This document shows positions 1 through 9,145 of a DNA stretch of 38,647 bases, piece after piece. The notes under the pieces are model-generated. The model was given only the letters and a program-made list of their open reading frames with translations, ran no database searches and was not told where the DNA came from. Source of the DNA: Kroppenstedtia guangzhouensis. Lineage in GTDB: Bacteria; Bacillota; Bacilli; Thermoactinomycetales; DSM-45169. How positions within the stretch are numbered: the stretch's first letter is position 1; each line of letters begins with the position of its first letter. The stretch spans positions 1 through 38,647 of the forward strand of contig NZ_BMEX01000021.1 in assembly GCF_014637345.1 (NCBI RefSeq), given 5' to 3'. The position numbers and the translations under genes were made by a program.

Positions 1-60
1 ATCGCTTTCCACCCGGAGGTGGGTTCCTTCGATTTTCTCAATCACTTTTTTCAAGCCCAT
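1..60 (-). CDS. partial gene running off the left edge, unknown
   Basis: Only the first 20 codons are inside the window, beginning MGLKKVIEKIEG. The ATG at 58-60 follows a good ribosome binding site (GAGGGGGAATCAGT). It lies downstream of its own promoter with a palindromic operator at 100-128, so it is transcribed separately from the lysis genes, which end at the terminator at 160-206. It may be a last phage (lysogenic conversion) gene or the first host gene; the fragment is too short to assign a family. Confidence 0.65.
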   Translation of the reverse strand, partial: MGLKKVIEKIEGTHLRVESD

Positions 61-99
61 ACTGATTCCCCCTCATTGGTGTTTTTCAAGCTCATCTAC

Positions 100-128
100 A
101 GTATATATGCGCATATGCGCATAGTCAA
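100..128 (-). promoter_or_regulatory. sigma-A promoter with palindromic operator in its spacer
   Basis: Read on the minus strand there is TTGACT, a 17-base spacer and TATACT. The spacer is filled by the perfect 18-bp palindrome TATGCGCATATGCGCATA (106-123). A dimeric repressor bound there would block RNA polymerase. The palindrome differs from the phage repressor operators near 36 kb, so another regulator, perhaps the product of the partial gene itself, is likely. Confidence 0.65.
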
Positions 129-159
129 CCCCTTTTTTGAAAAAAGTTTAAGGAATTGC

Positions 160-206
160 ACACAAAAAAAGCCGGGCAGGGAAATCCCACCCGGCTTTTT
201 TTGTGT
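160..206. terminator. strong bidirectional rho-independent terminator
   Basis: A 17-bp perfect inverted repeat (160-176 with 190-206) has a GC core GCCGGG/CCCGGC flanked by seven A on one side and seven T on the other, so it works on either strand. It sits one base beyond the stop codon of the amidase gene and ends the late (lysis) transcript. Confidence 0.9.
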
Positions 207-1010
207 TCAAATTGCCACCACGACAGCTTCGAATCCGGCTTTCCGGATCGCGCTGGCTCTTGCTTCTGCGTTTTTCTTTTCTTTGAATGCTCCGGCCTGA
301 ACTCGATACAAGCTCCCTTCTTTGACGGCGAAGGACTCGAAGCCCTTCTTTTTCAACTCTGCCACCCGCTTGTCAGCGTTTTTCTTTTCTTTGAATGCTC
401 CGGCTTGCACCCGGTATTTTGCGGCGCTTGACGGAGGTGTGGGCGCAGGTTTCGGCGCTGTCGCTTTCTTCTTCAGCCCAAGTGCTTTGGCCAACCCCTC
501 AGCGTGTGCACGGCCCAGCTTCTTGATGAAAGCTGAATCCTTCAATTTCTTAGCATCGGCCGCGGTATCGATGAACCCGTTTTCCGTCAGGATGGCAGGC
601 GGCTTCGACTCCCGGAGGACGTGGAAGTTGGCCCACTTCTGCCCCCGGTCCCTCCAACCTGATACCTTCAACACGGCCGCATGAACGGCTTTCTGTACCG
701 CCATGGTGGTGGATGAACCTTTCTGCACCCACCGGTAGGACTCAAATCCGGTGCCACCCCCGGCATTGATATGAATGCTCAGGAAAAAATCCGCGCCCCA
801 AGCATTCGCCATATCCGTGCGCTGTTTCAGGGAAACCGTTTTGTCGGACGTGCGCGACATCTTGATCAGGTGGCCGGTGTATTCGTTCGCCAGCACCTTG
901 CGGCACTCCAGGGCGATAGCCAGGGTCAGATCTTTTTCCTTCAGACCGTTCTCGACGGCTCCCGGAGCACTTCCCCCATGTCCCGGGTCAATGAAGATTT
1001 TTTTTGTCAT
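207..1010 (-). CDS. endolysin: N-acetylmuramoyl-L-alanine amidase with two SPOR repeats
   Basis: This protein cleaves the amide bond between N-acetylmuramic acid and L-alanine in peptidoglycan at the end of infection. Residues 1-175 are an Amidase_3 zinc domain: DPGHGG (zinc ligand H11), E25, H80 in SIHINA, and catalytic E143 in LTENGF. A Pro/Ala-rich linker (about 181-198) leads to two tandem SPOR cell-wall binding repeats (199-232 and 235-267), both starting YRVQAGAFKEKKNA. There is no signal peptide, as expected for a holin-released endolysin. Its ATG overlaps the holin stop (ATGA), so the two are translationally coupled. Confidence 0.95.
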   Translation of the reverse strand: MTKKIFIDPGHGGSAPGAVENGLKEKDLTLAIALECRKVLANEYTGHLIKMSRTSDKTVSLKQRTDMANAWGADFFLSIHINAGGGTGFESYRWVQKGSSTTMAVQKAVHAAVLKVSGWRDRGQKWANFHVLRESKPPAILTENGFIDTAADAKKLKDSAFIKKLGRAHAEGLAKALGLKKKATAPKPAPTPPSSAAKYRVQAGAFKEKKNADKRVAELKKKGFESFAVKEGSLYRVQAGAFKEKKNAEARASAIRKAGFEAVVVAI

Positions 1011-1267
1011 TGGCTTTCCACTCCCTCTTTCACGTTTTTAGTTCCGCTGTACAACCCGGTAGCAGACAGACCCAGTGCCAGACCGACCACAATGCCCTCA
1101 TACAGATCCCCTGTATCCAGCACAAACACGCCTGCCAGCAGACCCAGAACCACAGACAGAACCGGGCTCCATTTGTCAGGGAGCCCGGTTCGTTTGCACA
1201 ACTCCACCAGCGCAAGGATCAAGGGAACCAGCGCCACGCCGAATACCTCTGCATCCATGAAATCCAT
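1007..1267 (-). CDS. putative holin
   Basis: This is an 86-residue, mostly hydrophobic protein with about three membrane segments (around VALVPLILALVELC, VLSVVLGLLAGVFVL and GIVVGLALGLSATGL) and a short charged tail. Position directly before the amidase and after an XhlA-like gene is the standard lysis cassette, so a pore-forming holin is inferred. I chose the ATG at 1267 because GGGAGG lies 8 bases upstream; an in-frame start at 1297 has no ribosome binding site and lies inside the upstream gene. The holin family cannot be named from sequence alone. Confidence 0.75.
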   Translation of the reverse strand: MDFMDAEVFGVALVPLILALVELCKRTGLPDKWSPVLSVVLGLLAGVFVLDTGDLYEGIVVGLALGLSATGLYSGTKNVKEGVESQ

Positions 1268-1271
1268 TCTC

Positions 1272-1586
1272 TCAACCTCCCAGCCCAGTCTGGGCAAAAT
1301 AAAAAAGCGCGGATATCGCGCCTGTTGCTAACGCCAAAATGATGCTGATCATGATCTTGTCAATCTTCTCCTCTATCCGCTTGATCCGCTTGTGTGCGGT
1401 TTTCGCTTCCTCTTCCGCATCCTTCGCCTTCTCCAGGGCTTCCCGGCTACGTTCGTCGGCATTGTTCGATTGCGCCATCTTTGCCTCCAGTGACGACATA
1501 CGGGATTCCAGGCGATTGAGCGACTGGATCACCTCCTGTTGGCCTCTATACATCTCCTTGAAGGAAATCGTCACTCCATTTTCCAT
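1272..1586 (-). CDS. xhlA: XhlA-like haemolysin/lysis accessory protein
   Basis: A 104-residue protein. An N-terminal coiled coil (about residues 15-75, with heptads in QSLNRLESRMSSLEAKM and the Glu/Lys/Ala-rich stretch after it) precedes one C-terminal membrane helix (IMISIILALATGAISALFYF). This is the architecture of XhlA of Bacillus prophages, which works with the holin and amidase in lysis. The ATG at 1586 has a strong site (GGGGGTGAGG) just upstream; the same frame extends further without a better start. Confidence 0.85.
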   Translation of the reverse strand: MENGVTISFKEMYRGQQEVIQSLNRLESRMSSLEAKMAQSNNADERSREALEKAKDAEEEAKTAHKRIKRIEEKIDKIMISIILALATGAISALFYFAQTGLGG

Positions 1587-1602
1587 CACCTCACCCCCTC
1601 GC

Positions 1603-1842
1603 TCAGGGATTGTGGTTGCCGGACTCACTGCCTTCCTCACCTCCTTGTTCCTCGACTTGTTTCCGATACGCCATGACCGCCCGGTGTGCCTCTTGCCGGA
1701 GGTTGACCAACACCTTTTCCACAATCAAAACAAGCGCCCCAGCAGGCAGGCCGCTTTCCATCATTTCTTGAGACATCTTTTCGATCAACTCGTCTTGTCG
1801 GACTTCGAAGGGCTTCACAATTTGTTGTTCGTCCACTATCAA
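1603..1842 (-). CDS. small phage protein between tail and lysis genes, unknown
   Basis: A protein of about 79 residues, acidic and Gln/Glu-rich, predicted mainly helical. It sits 13 bases after the tail-tip gene and before the xhlA-like gene, where many Bacillus phages encode small tail or lysis accessory proteins (XkdX and similar). I see no family motif. The start is uncertain: TTG at 1842 lies 4 bases after GGGAAGGGAG, while GTG at 1836 has better spacing. Confidence 0.7.
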   Translation of the reverse strand: MIVDEQQIVKPFEVRQDELIEKMSQEMMESGLPAGALVLIVEKVLVNLRQEAHRAVMAYRKQVEEQGGEEGSESGNHNP

Positions 1843-1855
1843 TACACTCCCTTCC

Positions 1856-4114
1856 CTATACTGACCATCCTGAACCTCCAGGGACGTTCCCGGAGCCAGC
1901 TAGATATCTCCATCCGCCATCGCTATCTCTCACCCGCAATACTACACCGCGTGTATCTGCACCAAGAAACATTTCCATCAGGGTGTCATCTTCCCAGGAA
2001 CTTCCATTCCACATATAACCACGGAAATGGTATACCGTGAAATATGTTGTTTCCCCAGCGCTGTTCAATCCTCTTTTTTCAGATATGAAAAGATAAGCGG
2101 CATTGTTTGCTTTGAGTCGGACGGCTGGTTCCGTCGCGCTCGAATCGCCTGGCTGTCGATATAATGAAGCATCTATTTGAGTCGGCCCACGTCGTTCTCC
2201 AAAGTATGTGATGTTATGCCCCAGCCAAGCGAATTTTTCAGTGAAGTTGACTTCAAGTCCCGTCCACGTCTCGTAACGCTCACTATTCAGCTTCGAGAGC
2301 TTGATGTGGTCTTTGAATGTGCCGATACCTACCCCGCGTAAACTAGCAACACCTGGCGGGTCTCCTGCCGCGGGATAGGCATTCAAAGCTAGAGTTCCGG
2401 CTATTTTGTAATCTGGATTCGGGTGAGCTACATCATCGTCATATATGTCCAATCCGTACCCACCGGCTTGCATTGTCAGATTGCCATTGAAATATGTGTT
2501 GAGGGTCCCATCTGTCATCCGTATCAGCCGGTCGCCATCTTCGCTCACACTCTCGACGTTGATCAACTCAGCATTCAGCGTGCCGGCAGTGATTAGGTCG
2601 GCAGAAAAGCCTGAGCCCGTACCAAAAGCCCGCCAATCCGGCTCGCCTGCGACCGAGTCCCACCGGTCGGCGATGGCCATCATCCCGCCTTTGATTTGAA
2701 GATAGGAGGTGGTTTCCGGATCGCCGTATGGCCCGTCACACCACAGATCTCCCAATGTCTCGCTTTGATAATGGTATCCGACGGTGGAGCGCAAACGGTC
2801 TTTCAGATTTCGGACTGTTGTATCAAGCAGGGTGATAGAATCCCCGCGACTCACCTTCCTCTCCACTTCCCGTTCTACTCGCCGCACTGAATCAAGCACA
2901 CCAGGGATGAATGAACCAAGGGTGATTTTCAGGTTCCGCTTGTTGTTCAAATCTACTTCTGCGGCGATCACACGGGCTTTCACCTCGACGGGTGGGTTGA
3001 AATTGTCGTCGATCAAGATTCCAGCAGTGCCCACCTTGGTGGTCTCGTGCGCATAGCGCGGGTCGCGGGAACGGTCTACCACTTCAGCCTCGTAAGTGGC
3101 CCATTCTTGCGTCAATGTCCGGAGCTTTTCCCACCCCAGTTTCGCGAGGTTCCCCGGATCTTCTTCATCTTCAAAGATTTCCGTGTGGAAGATGTGTCGA
3201 AGGTCTCCGCTTCCATTTCGGTATCCCCATCGTTGCAGGGCTTCCGGGTCCCCAATCCATTTTTGGCCTTTTGGTTTGTCAACCGGGTCACCATTTTCCA
3301 CCTTCCACTCAACTTCACTGATATCTATTCGCCGACCATAAGCCGGGTCTGCGTCCGGTTCTTCCGGTTCCCCTTCTATTTCCTCCCCCTTTCCGTATGG
3401 GTAGATAGCGGTGGCCACATCGGAAGAAATCACCGTCTTTCTCATGCTTCTCAGATTCTTCCCGGTCTCCCACCGCACACCTGTAAAGTCTTCCCATCTG
3501 GCCGGGTCGAGCCAGTCGATATATCGGCCTGCAATCCGGCTCCCGGATATGGTCACCCGAAAGCGGAAAATCCCTCCCCAAGCTTCCGAGAGCTTTTTCA
3601 GCCCTTCGACCACGGACTCATGATATATGTTTGTATGCCCGCTCCCGGTGAGATTGACCGTACCTACCTTCCAGCGGCTTTCACCGGCACCCAACACCCG
3701 AGACAGGGCATCGTCCGGAGTCGTATCATATAGCCGGATATCATCAACATAATCCCCCGACAACTCGATCAGCGCCTGATCGTCACAGACAATTTCAAGT
3801 TGCGGCTCCCCTTCTCCGCTGACTTGATCCACTTCAACAATTTCAAGCAAACGGAACACTCCAGGCTCCCACGGGTCTTCCACCGCAACAAAATTTCGCT
3901 GTTTCAGGTGCTTTGCTTCTTCGGTGTCGCTCTTCGTTCGAAACGTCAGGGAAATGGCTTCGTTCTCCGCGTCCCGGAAAATAGGGTCATACACCGGAGC
4001 CCCACGTCCGCCGAGCGTGGCCACTCGCCGTTCATCTCGGTCAAGAATGATGATAGTGGCCGCTCGGTCGTCCGGCTGAGTCGGGATCTGTTGCGCTTCA
4101 TGTCGTCTCGGCAA
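1856..4114 (-). CDS. tail-tip protein (Tal / tail spike base, minor structural protein)
   Basis: A 752-residue protein whose N-terminal region of about 400 residues has the look of the Tal/gp27-like hub of siphophage tails (phage minor structural protein family), which closes the tail tube and supports receptor binding. The C-terminal part, after a helix around LDTTVRNLKDRL, contains the segment FSADLITAGTLNAELINV typical of tail-tip proteins and then a beta-rich region likely to be the attachment domain. Translation starts at TTG 4114, 6 bases after AGGTGG; the Dit stop TGA directly abuts the TTG, so coupling is expected. I see no peptidase motif. Confidence 0.85.
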   Translation of the reverse strand: MPRRHEAQQIPTQPDDRAATIIILDRDERRVATLGGRGAPVYDPIFRDAENEAISLTFRTKSDTEEAKHLKQRNFVAVEDPWEPGVFRLLEIVEVDQVSGEGEPQLEIVCDDQALIELSGDYVDDIRLYDTTPDDALSRVLGAGESRWKVGTVNLTGSGHTNIYHESVVEGLKKLSEAWGGIFRFRVTISGSRIAGRYIDWLDPARWEDFTGVRWETGKNLRSMRKTVISSDVATAIYPYGKGEEIEGEPEEPDADPAYGRRIDISEVEWKVENGDPVDKPKGQKWIGDPEALQRWGYRNGSGDLRHIFHTEIFEDEEDPGNLAKLGWEKLRTLTQEWATYEAEVVDRSRDPRYAHETTKVGTAGILIDDNFNPPVEVKARVIAAEVDLNNKRNLKITLGSFIPGVLDSVRRVEREVERKVSRGDSITLLDTTVRNLKDRLRSTVGYHYQSETLGDLWCDGPYGDPETTSYLQIKGGMMAIADRWDSVAGEPDWRAFGTGSGFSADLITAGTLNAELINVESVSEDGDRLIRMTDGTLNTYFNGNLTMQAGGYGLDIYDDDVAHPNPDYKIAGTLALNAYPAAGDPPGVASLRGVGIGTFKDHIKLSKLNSERYETWTGLEVNFTEKFAWLGHNITYFGERRGPTQIDASLYRQPGDSSATEPAVRLKANNAAYLFISEKRGLNSAGETTYFTVYHFRGYMWNGSSWEDDTLMEMFLGADTRGVVLRVRDSDGGWRYLAGSGNVPGGSGWSV

Positions 4115-6607
4115 TCACAACCACCTCTCTCTCCACTCACAGAAAAACTCCCCTACGCCGGAGGGAGTCACTTCAAAGCTGTTATAGCCGGGATGAAGCT
4201 CAATCCACCGGCTGTTGAAACTCATCGCTGTCTGACCGTCGCGGTCACTGTTGTTGATCCGGACACGGCCCAGCTCACAGTCAATCTCCACCTCGTCCCC
4301 GGCTTCAAAAGGATAGTTCAAGGTGATCCGCCGTCCGGACTGGATATGGAGAATCTGGACATACTCCGCCGGGGAAGAGAAGATGCCGGAAAAGATGGCG
4401 TCCGCGGGTGCCGTCCCTTCGTTGATGAGATCGGTTTTTGTCTCCTGTGATATCTCCCAGCCGATCACCTGAAGCCTTGGCGTGAGTGTCGGATCGCTGG
4501 TACGAAGAATCACCCGGACATACAAGGTTTTCCCAGTCACATCCGTTTCTGGTTCCGCTCCGGGAATCGGCGCGCCGTTCTCTGCTTCCGTCCACGGCCC
4601 CGCTTCGGCATCGGACACAAACACATGAATTGAACACTTGGCCGGGTCTGGATTCTCATCCTCCCACCAGATACGGGAAAACCCGACAACGCCTACGCTC
4701 CCGATCTCCACTCCAGGGGCAATCCGCTCCCCGTCCACATTCACCACATAGCCCGGTTCCATTTCCAGTCGGAGGAGGGAAAGCGCTGGTGACTTCGTGT
4801 TGCTGTCAGTTTCCAGTCGAACCTCGATTTCAAGCGTTGCTCCGGAAATGTCCAGGCGATTGGTCAAGTATGGGATTGGGTTCCCGCTTGTGCAGGGGAA
4901 CGGCCCGTGCGTCTCTCCGCCAATCGTCCACGTCGCAAAGACTTCTATCTTCGTACCGGCCGGGATTTCTGCATCAAAGTTGATCCTGCTCCTCACGGCC
5001 CTTTCTATATATTGAAAATCCGTATATGACAACTTCCACGTCCCATTTCTGGCGTAGGCGGAATCAACATTCACAGAAAGCTCCATCGCCTGCGGAGAAT
5101 AGCCAAAATCAGTAGTAGAAAGAGAAACCTCCACTTCAAGGAAATCACCCGCGCCATACGGCGCATTTAGAAACAGCTCTGGAACCGGATCACCGCTATT
5201 GACGGCCGTCCACGGCGTGATATATCCATCCTCCTTGTGAATCCGAGTTCTCACCTCGACAATTTGCGGGTCTTCCTCAATCGCGGTATGGCTTGCCCAT
5301 TCGAAATCAATCGAACTCGAACTAGGGAATTGAACATCATCAAGGGGAATCTGATACCGCGAGTATCCTGTCAACTCGGTCACCTCAGGGCTAGGGAATG
5401 TGGCTGTGCGACCGTAATAGACGGCTGAAACGTCTATTCGTCCAAGCTCGACGTCACCGATGATGAACGCAAATCTATCCGCCGCGGGTGTAGGAGTCCC
5501 TTGAGAAATGACGGAAATGGGATTCGGATTCCCTAGCTCATACAAGGTTGCCGTGGTCAGGTCTGCGTAATCAATCCGCAACCATGTCCATGTATCTCCG
5601 GTGTTCGGGAGATACATATTCCACAAAAGGCCTCCGTCAACGAATTGGAATCTAATCTCGGCAGACGTCGTTCGAACATAAAGGAGAACAGTACGGTCAG
5701 TCGCTTGAATACCTCTGTTTTTCGCGACCATCACCGTTGAGTCGTCCCCTGTCCCTGTTTTGTTCAGCCGCATATATCCCAATCCTTGCGTGACTGTCCC
5801 CTTTCTCGTGTCGACGAAGAAGCTGTCATTCCAACCTTGTCCCCGGTAGGCGCTCAGATCGTCCTGCATATAGTAGGTTGGAATACTCGACAGCTCTAGG
5901 TTTCCGCCGTTTCCTGCGGTGTTGCTGTTTTCGGTCGAATCACTCCACTCCGCAGTGGTGCTAATCGTTCGGTGCGCGCCTGATCCTCGTTCTAAGGTCA
6001 ATTTCCCGTCGGGTGTTTTCATAGTGAAATCCATTTCACCCTGATCCCATTCGGTGCGTATCGTCGATGACCACGGATCGCCGTATTTTGCTAAAATCAA
6101 ATCAGTTTGTCCGGCTCGAGTCTCGGTAGTGACGTTGGAAAGGGTGCCTTTTGCGAAATCGTCGGGTGTCGAATCTACCTGACCGACACCCAAGCCGGCA
6201 ATGCGCTGTTCGTCTATTTCCCCGAGTGCGTCAGGGTCGGGAATGAGAAAGGTGATTTCTCCTTGAGAGAAAGTAATAAACTCTTCCAACTCAGCCAAGC
6301 CAACGACTCGGGCAATATAGGTTTTGTCCGGCTCATCATCGAAAACCAGCTCGCCCAATTGCCCCCCGTTCCGTAACCATGCCCATACCTGTCGCATGTG
6401 CCGACGGCGGTCGATCATATTCGGTGCTTCGTGGAAAAACGGAACAACAATTTGAAGCGCTTCCTCCTCAATTCCCTGATCCGATACGCCCCTGCGTCCA
6501 GGGATTTTTTCATTGATTGATGTGATTTCCGGTCCGAGCGACCTTGTAATATTCTTTGCTTTCAACCCGAAATCTCGGGTCAGATGTTTCCCGGCAAAAG
6601 TAAACAT
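4115..6607 (-). CDS. distal tail protein (Dit), enlarged 'evolved' form
   Basis: At 830 residues this is about three times the usual Dit length of 250-300. Residues 1-135 match the N-terminal Dit/Sipho_tail belt domain, and 735-830 look like its C-terminal partner. Between them about 600 residues are inserted: a beta-rich stretch (about 170-430) that may be a carbohydrate-binding jelly roll, then three related repeats (about 435-515, 528-615 and 642-720) sharing the pattern W/FT...SG.P.P followed by L-E-V and a S-P-x-L end. Dit forms the hexameric hub joining tail tube and tip. Such insertions in other phages bind host saccharides, and that role is inferred here. It lies between the tape measure and Tal genes. 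Confidence 0.9.
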   Translation of the reverse strand: MFTFAGKHLTRDFGLKAKNITRSLGPEITSINEKIPGRRGVSDQGIEEEALQIVVPFFHEAPNMIDRRRHMRQVWAWLRNGGQLGELVFDDEPDKTYIARVVGLAELEEFITFSQGEITFLIPDPDALGEIDEQRIAGLGVGQVDSTPDDFAKGTLSNVTTETRAGQTDLILAKYGDPWSSTIRTEWDQGEMDFTMKTPDGKLTLERGSGAHRTISTTAEWSDSTENSNTAGNGGNLELSSIPTYYMQDDLSAYRGQGWNDSFFVDTRKGTVTQGLGYMRLNKTGTGDDSTVMVAKNRGIQATDRTVLLYVRTTSAEIRFQFVDGGLLWNMYLPNTGDTWTWLRIDYADLTTATLYELGNPNPISVISQGTPTPAADRFAFIIGDVELGRIDVSAVYYGRTATFPSPEVTELTGYSRYQIPLDDVQFPSSSSIDFEWASHTAIEEDPQIVEVRTRIHKEDGYITPWTAVNSGDPVPELFLNAPYGAGDFLEVEVSLSTTDFGYSPQAMELSVNVDSAYARNGTWKLSYTDFQYIERAVRSRINFDAEIPAGTKIEVFATWTIGGETHGPFPCTSGNPIPYLTNRLDISGATLEIEVRLETDSNTKSPALSLLRLEMEPGYVVNVDGERIAPGVEIGSVGVVGFSRIWWEDENPDPAKCSIHVFVSDAEAGPWTEAENGAPIPGAEPETDVTGKTLYVRVILRTSDPTLTPRLQVIGWEISQETKTDLINEGTAPADAIFSGIFSSPAEYVQILHIQSGRRITLNYPFEAGDEVEIDCELGRVRINNSDRDGQTAMSFNSRWIELHPGYNSFEVTPSGVGEFFCEWRERWL

Positions 6608-6619
6608 ACTTTCACCTCC

Positions 6620-9124
6620 TCAGATCCGACGGCGGTCCCGCCGTTGTTGAAGTCTCCATAGTTTTTTCGAAATCCGGTCAATGTCTGCCTCTTCCCGGAC
6701 AATCAATTCTTGGATGATGATCGGTGCGCCTGCGGGTGCAGTTGCTGATGATCCAGAACCGACTGAATCCGTGGTGGTAGAAATTGCTGTCTGCGCCATC
6801 TGATCGGAAACCCGGCGAATATCCCCGAGCATTGAAGATATACCAATTTTAAAGCCTTCACCGGTATATTCCCCAAGCTCCATGAAGACTCTCGATGGTG
6901 AAGCAATCCCGAGCTTCTTTTTCGCCCAATTAATTGCCCCGTCTACCACACCGGTTACGGCCTTGGTCACACTCGAAGCCATTCTTTTGATTCCATTGAT
7001 GAGCCCCTGAATAATGTCCCTGCCGGTCTTGGACAAGTTGATCCCGCGGAAAAAAGCCATCACCCGGTTCCAGATATTCCGGATCGTGGCTCGGACATTA
7101 TCCATTTGGTTTCGGATTGCGTTTTTCATGCCCTTAAAATCGCCTGTGACCAGGGCCTTCACGAAATCCAATGCATTTCGGAAGGTGTTCTTGATGTAAT
7201 TCCACACCGTGGTGAGGATGCTTCGCACAGTGGACATGATGGACTGGATCAGCGAGGACATCACCTGAAAACGCTCGCCCACAATACTGACAATCCATGC
7301 GATCGCCTGATTGAAATACCCTTTGATGGATTCCCAAATTCCTGAGAAAAAGCTCGTTATTCCATTCCATACATTGCTGGCTGTTTGTTTGATTGATTCC
7401 CACGTCTGCGCCAACCACTCCTTGATTGCACCCCAGACCTCAATTGCTTTCGCCTTGATGGTGTCCCAGTTTGTCCAAAGTGCCGCACCAATCGCGATTA
7501 AGGCTACAATGGCACCAATGATGATCCATATTGTTGAAGTGGCGACTCCAAAAGCGGCGGCAACAATACCAACAACAGTACCAATCCCGGTAAGAATGGG
7601 GCCTAATACAGCTATTAACCCAATAAATATTCCAACGGCCGTTACGATCGCCGCAATGGTCGCAGCCAGTTGCGGGTTGTTTTGAACCCATTCAGCGATT
7701 TTACTAATAATATCCGCAATGACAGAAAGGAGAGGTGCCAAAGCTACTTTCAAATCTTGCATCGCCTGTGCAAATTGAACAGCCGGATCTTGGTCAAGCT
7801 GTTTGACACTATCATTCAGTTGGTCTTGGTTTTCCTTTAAATCAACCGTCTGATCCTTCGCACCCAAGATCGTATCAATAACTGCCTGTCCCTGATCCTC
7901 GTACATGGTACCCCAAACGGCGACCCCTAGAGCGTTTTTAGTTGTCTCGTCTTCTACACCATTAATTGCCTGGGCGACTTCATACATGGCCTGTTTCCCA
8001 GTTTCTCCGCCTTTCGCAACCGCTTGTCCCCACTGCTGCAATTGCTTGGCCGAAATCTCGGTGCCGTCAAGCAAGTCCTTCACCGCTTTGGGCACTTCCT
8101 CCCCAAACTCTGCCAGTCGAATACGGCCTTCTTTCAGACCATCCAGAAGGTTGTCGATGTTCCATGATCCCGTCTCGACTCCGGCGGCGAAAATCGCCTG
8201 GATTTCCTCTGCATCATATCCGGCCATTTTCAACTGGGTTCCGTACTCGGCGATGATGTCTAATTGTTCCGGTGGAAAGCCGATTTTGAGGAGGGAGTTA
8301 ATCAGCCCTAAGGCATCATCATTTGAAATGTCAAGAGAACGGGAAACCTCATTGGTTTCCTGAATCAACTCGGTGAAGTCAATGCCCGCATAAGCGCGAG
8401 CAATAGCCCCCGCTCCTTTAACAATCCGCGCATTCGCCGCATCACTGGCATCAGCGTTAAGCGCCCATTGTCTCCGCACTCCTTCGATAGCTGACTCTTG
8501 ATCGTCAATGTACGAGGTTACAGTTTTAATGCTATCCCGGACCGCCCCCACCGATTCCGGCGGGACTTCCATGGAGATTTCAATTTTTGTCTTCAACGAT
8601 GCCGAATCCAACGCTTGGCTAACCGCCCCGGCAATTCCCCCGCCAGCAGCAAGCCCACCAATCGCACTGCCCAGCTCAGAAATTGCGCCTTCTGTTTCCT
8701 TTGCTTCTTTGGAAACCCCCTGAAGATCCTGCTTGAGATTGTCCAGCGATTTGCCGTCGTCCAACCCGGCCAATTGCTTCTCAAATTTTTTCAGTTGGGT
8801 TTCTGTATATTGGATCTCTCGGCGAAAGGCCCGATACTGAGCCTCACCGATTTCACCTCGCTTAAACTGCTTCTCGACTTGGCTTTGCGCCGATTTCAAT
8901 CGGTTCAATCGCTCGGTGGTGTTCTCAATCTGTTGCGTCAATAGCTGTTGTTTCTGCGCCAAGGCTTCCACATTGCCCGGATCAAATTTGAGCAGGCGAT
9001 CTACATCCCGCAATTCTTGTTGCAAGCTACGACTTCGTTTATTTACGTCGCTAAGGGCTTTATCTAAACCCTTCGTCTCCCCATCCAGCTCAATCGTGAT
9101 TCCCTGGATTCGTTTCCTCGCCAT
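6620..9124 (-). CDS. tail tape measure protein
   Basis: An 834-residue protein that sets tail length and is ejected with the DNA. The first 150 residues are coiled coil (for instance SLQQELRDVDRLLKFD). The middle (about 480-560) has long hydrophobic stretches (LAATIAAIVTAVGIFIGLIAV). Beyond it lie repeated amphipathic Trp-containing helices (IWESIKGYFNQAIAWI, NIWNRVMAFFRGI). This pattern and the position between tail chaperones and Dit are diagnostic. At roughly 1.5 angstrom per residue the tail would be about 125 nm (inference). The start is the ATG after AAGGAAGGTGAGGAT. Confidence 0.95.
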   Translation of the reverse strand: MARKRIQGITIELDGETKGLDKALSDVNKRSRSLQQELRDVDRLLKFDPGNVEALAQKQQLLTQQIENTTERLNRLKSAQSQVEKQFKRGEIGEAQYRAFRREIQYTETQLKKFEKQLAGLDDGKSLDNLKQDLQGVSKEAKETEGAISELGSAIGGLAAGGGIAGAVSQALDSASLKTKIEISMEVPPESVGAVRDSIKTVTSYIDDQESAIEGVRRQWALNADASDAANARIVKGAGAIARAYAGIDFTELIQETNEVSRSLDISNDDALGLINSLLKIGFPPEQLDIIAEYGTQLKMAGYDAEEIQAIFAAGVETGSWNIDNLLDGLKEGRIRLAEFGEEVPKAVKDLLDGTEISAKQLQQWGQAVAKGGETGKQAMYEVAQAINGVEDETTKNALGVAVWGTMYEDQGQAVIDTILGAKDQTVDLKENQDQLNDSVKQLDQDPAVQFAQAMQDLKVALAPLLSVIADIISKIAEWVQNNPQLAATIAAIVTAVGIFIGLIAVLGPILTGIGTVVGIVAAAFGVATSTIWIIIGAIVALIAIGAALWTNWDTIKAKAIEVWGAIKEWLAQTWESIKQTASNVWNGITSFFSGIWESIKGYFNQAIAWIVSIVGERFQVMSSLIQSIMSTVRSILTTVWNYIKNTFRNALDFVKALVTGDFKGMKNAIRNQMDNVRATIRNIWNRVMAFFRGINLSKTGRDIIQGLINGIKRMASSVTKAVTGVVDGAINWAKKKLGIASPSRVFMELGEYTGEGFKIGISSMLGDIRRVSDQMAQTAISTTTDSVGSGSSATAPAGAPIIIQELIVREEADIDRISKKLWRLQQRRDRRRI

Positions 9125-9145
9125 ATCCTCACCTTCCTTTCAAAA

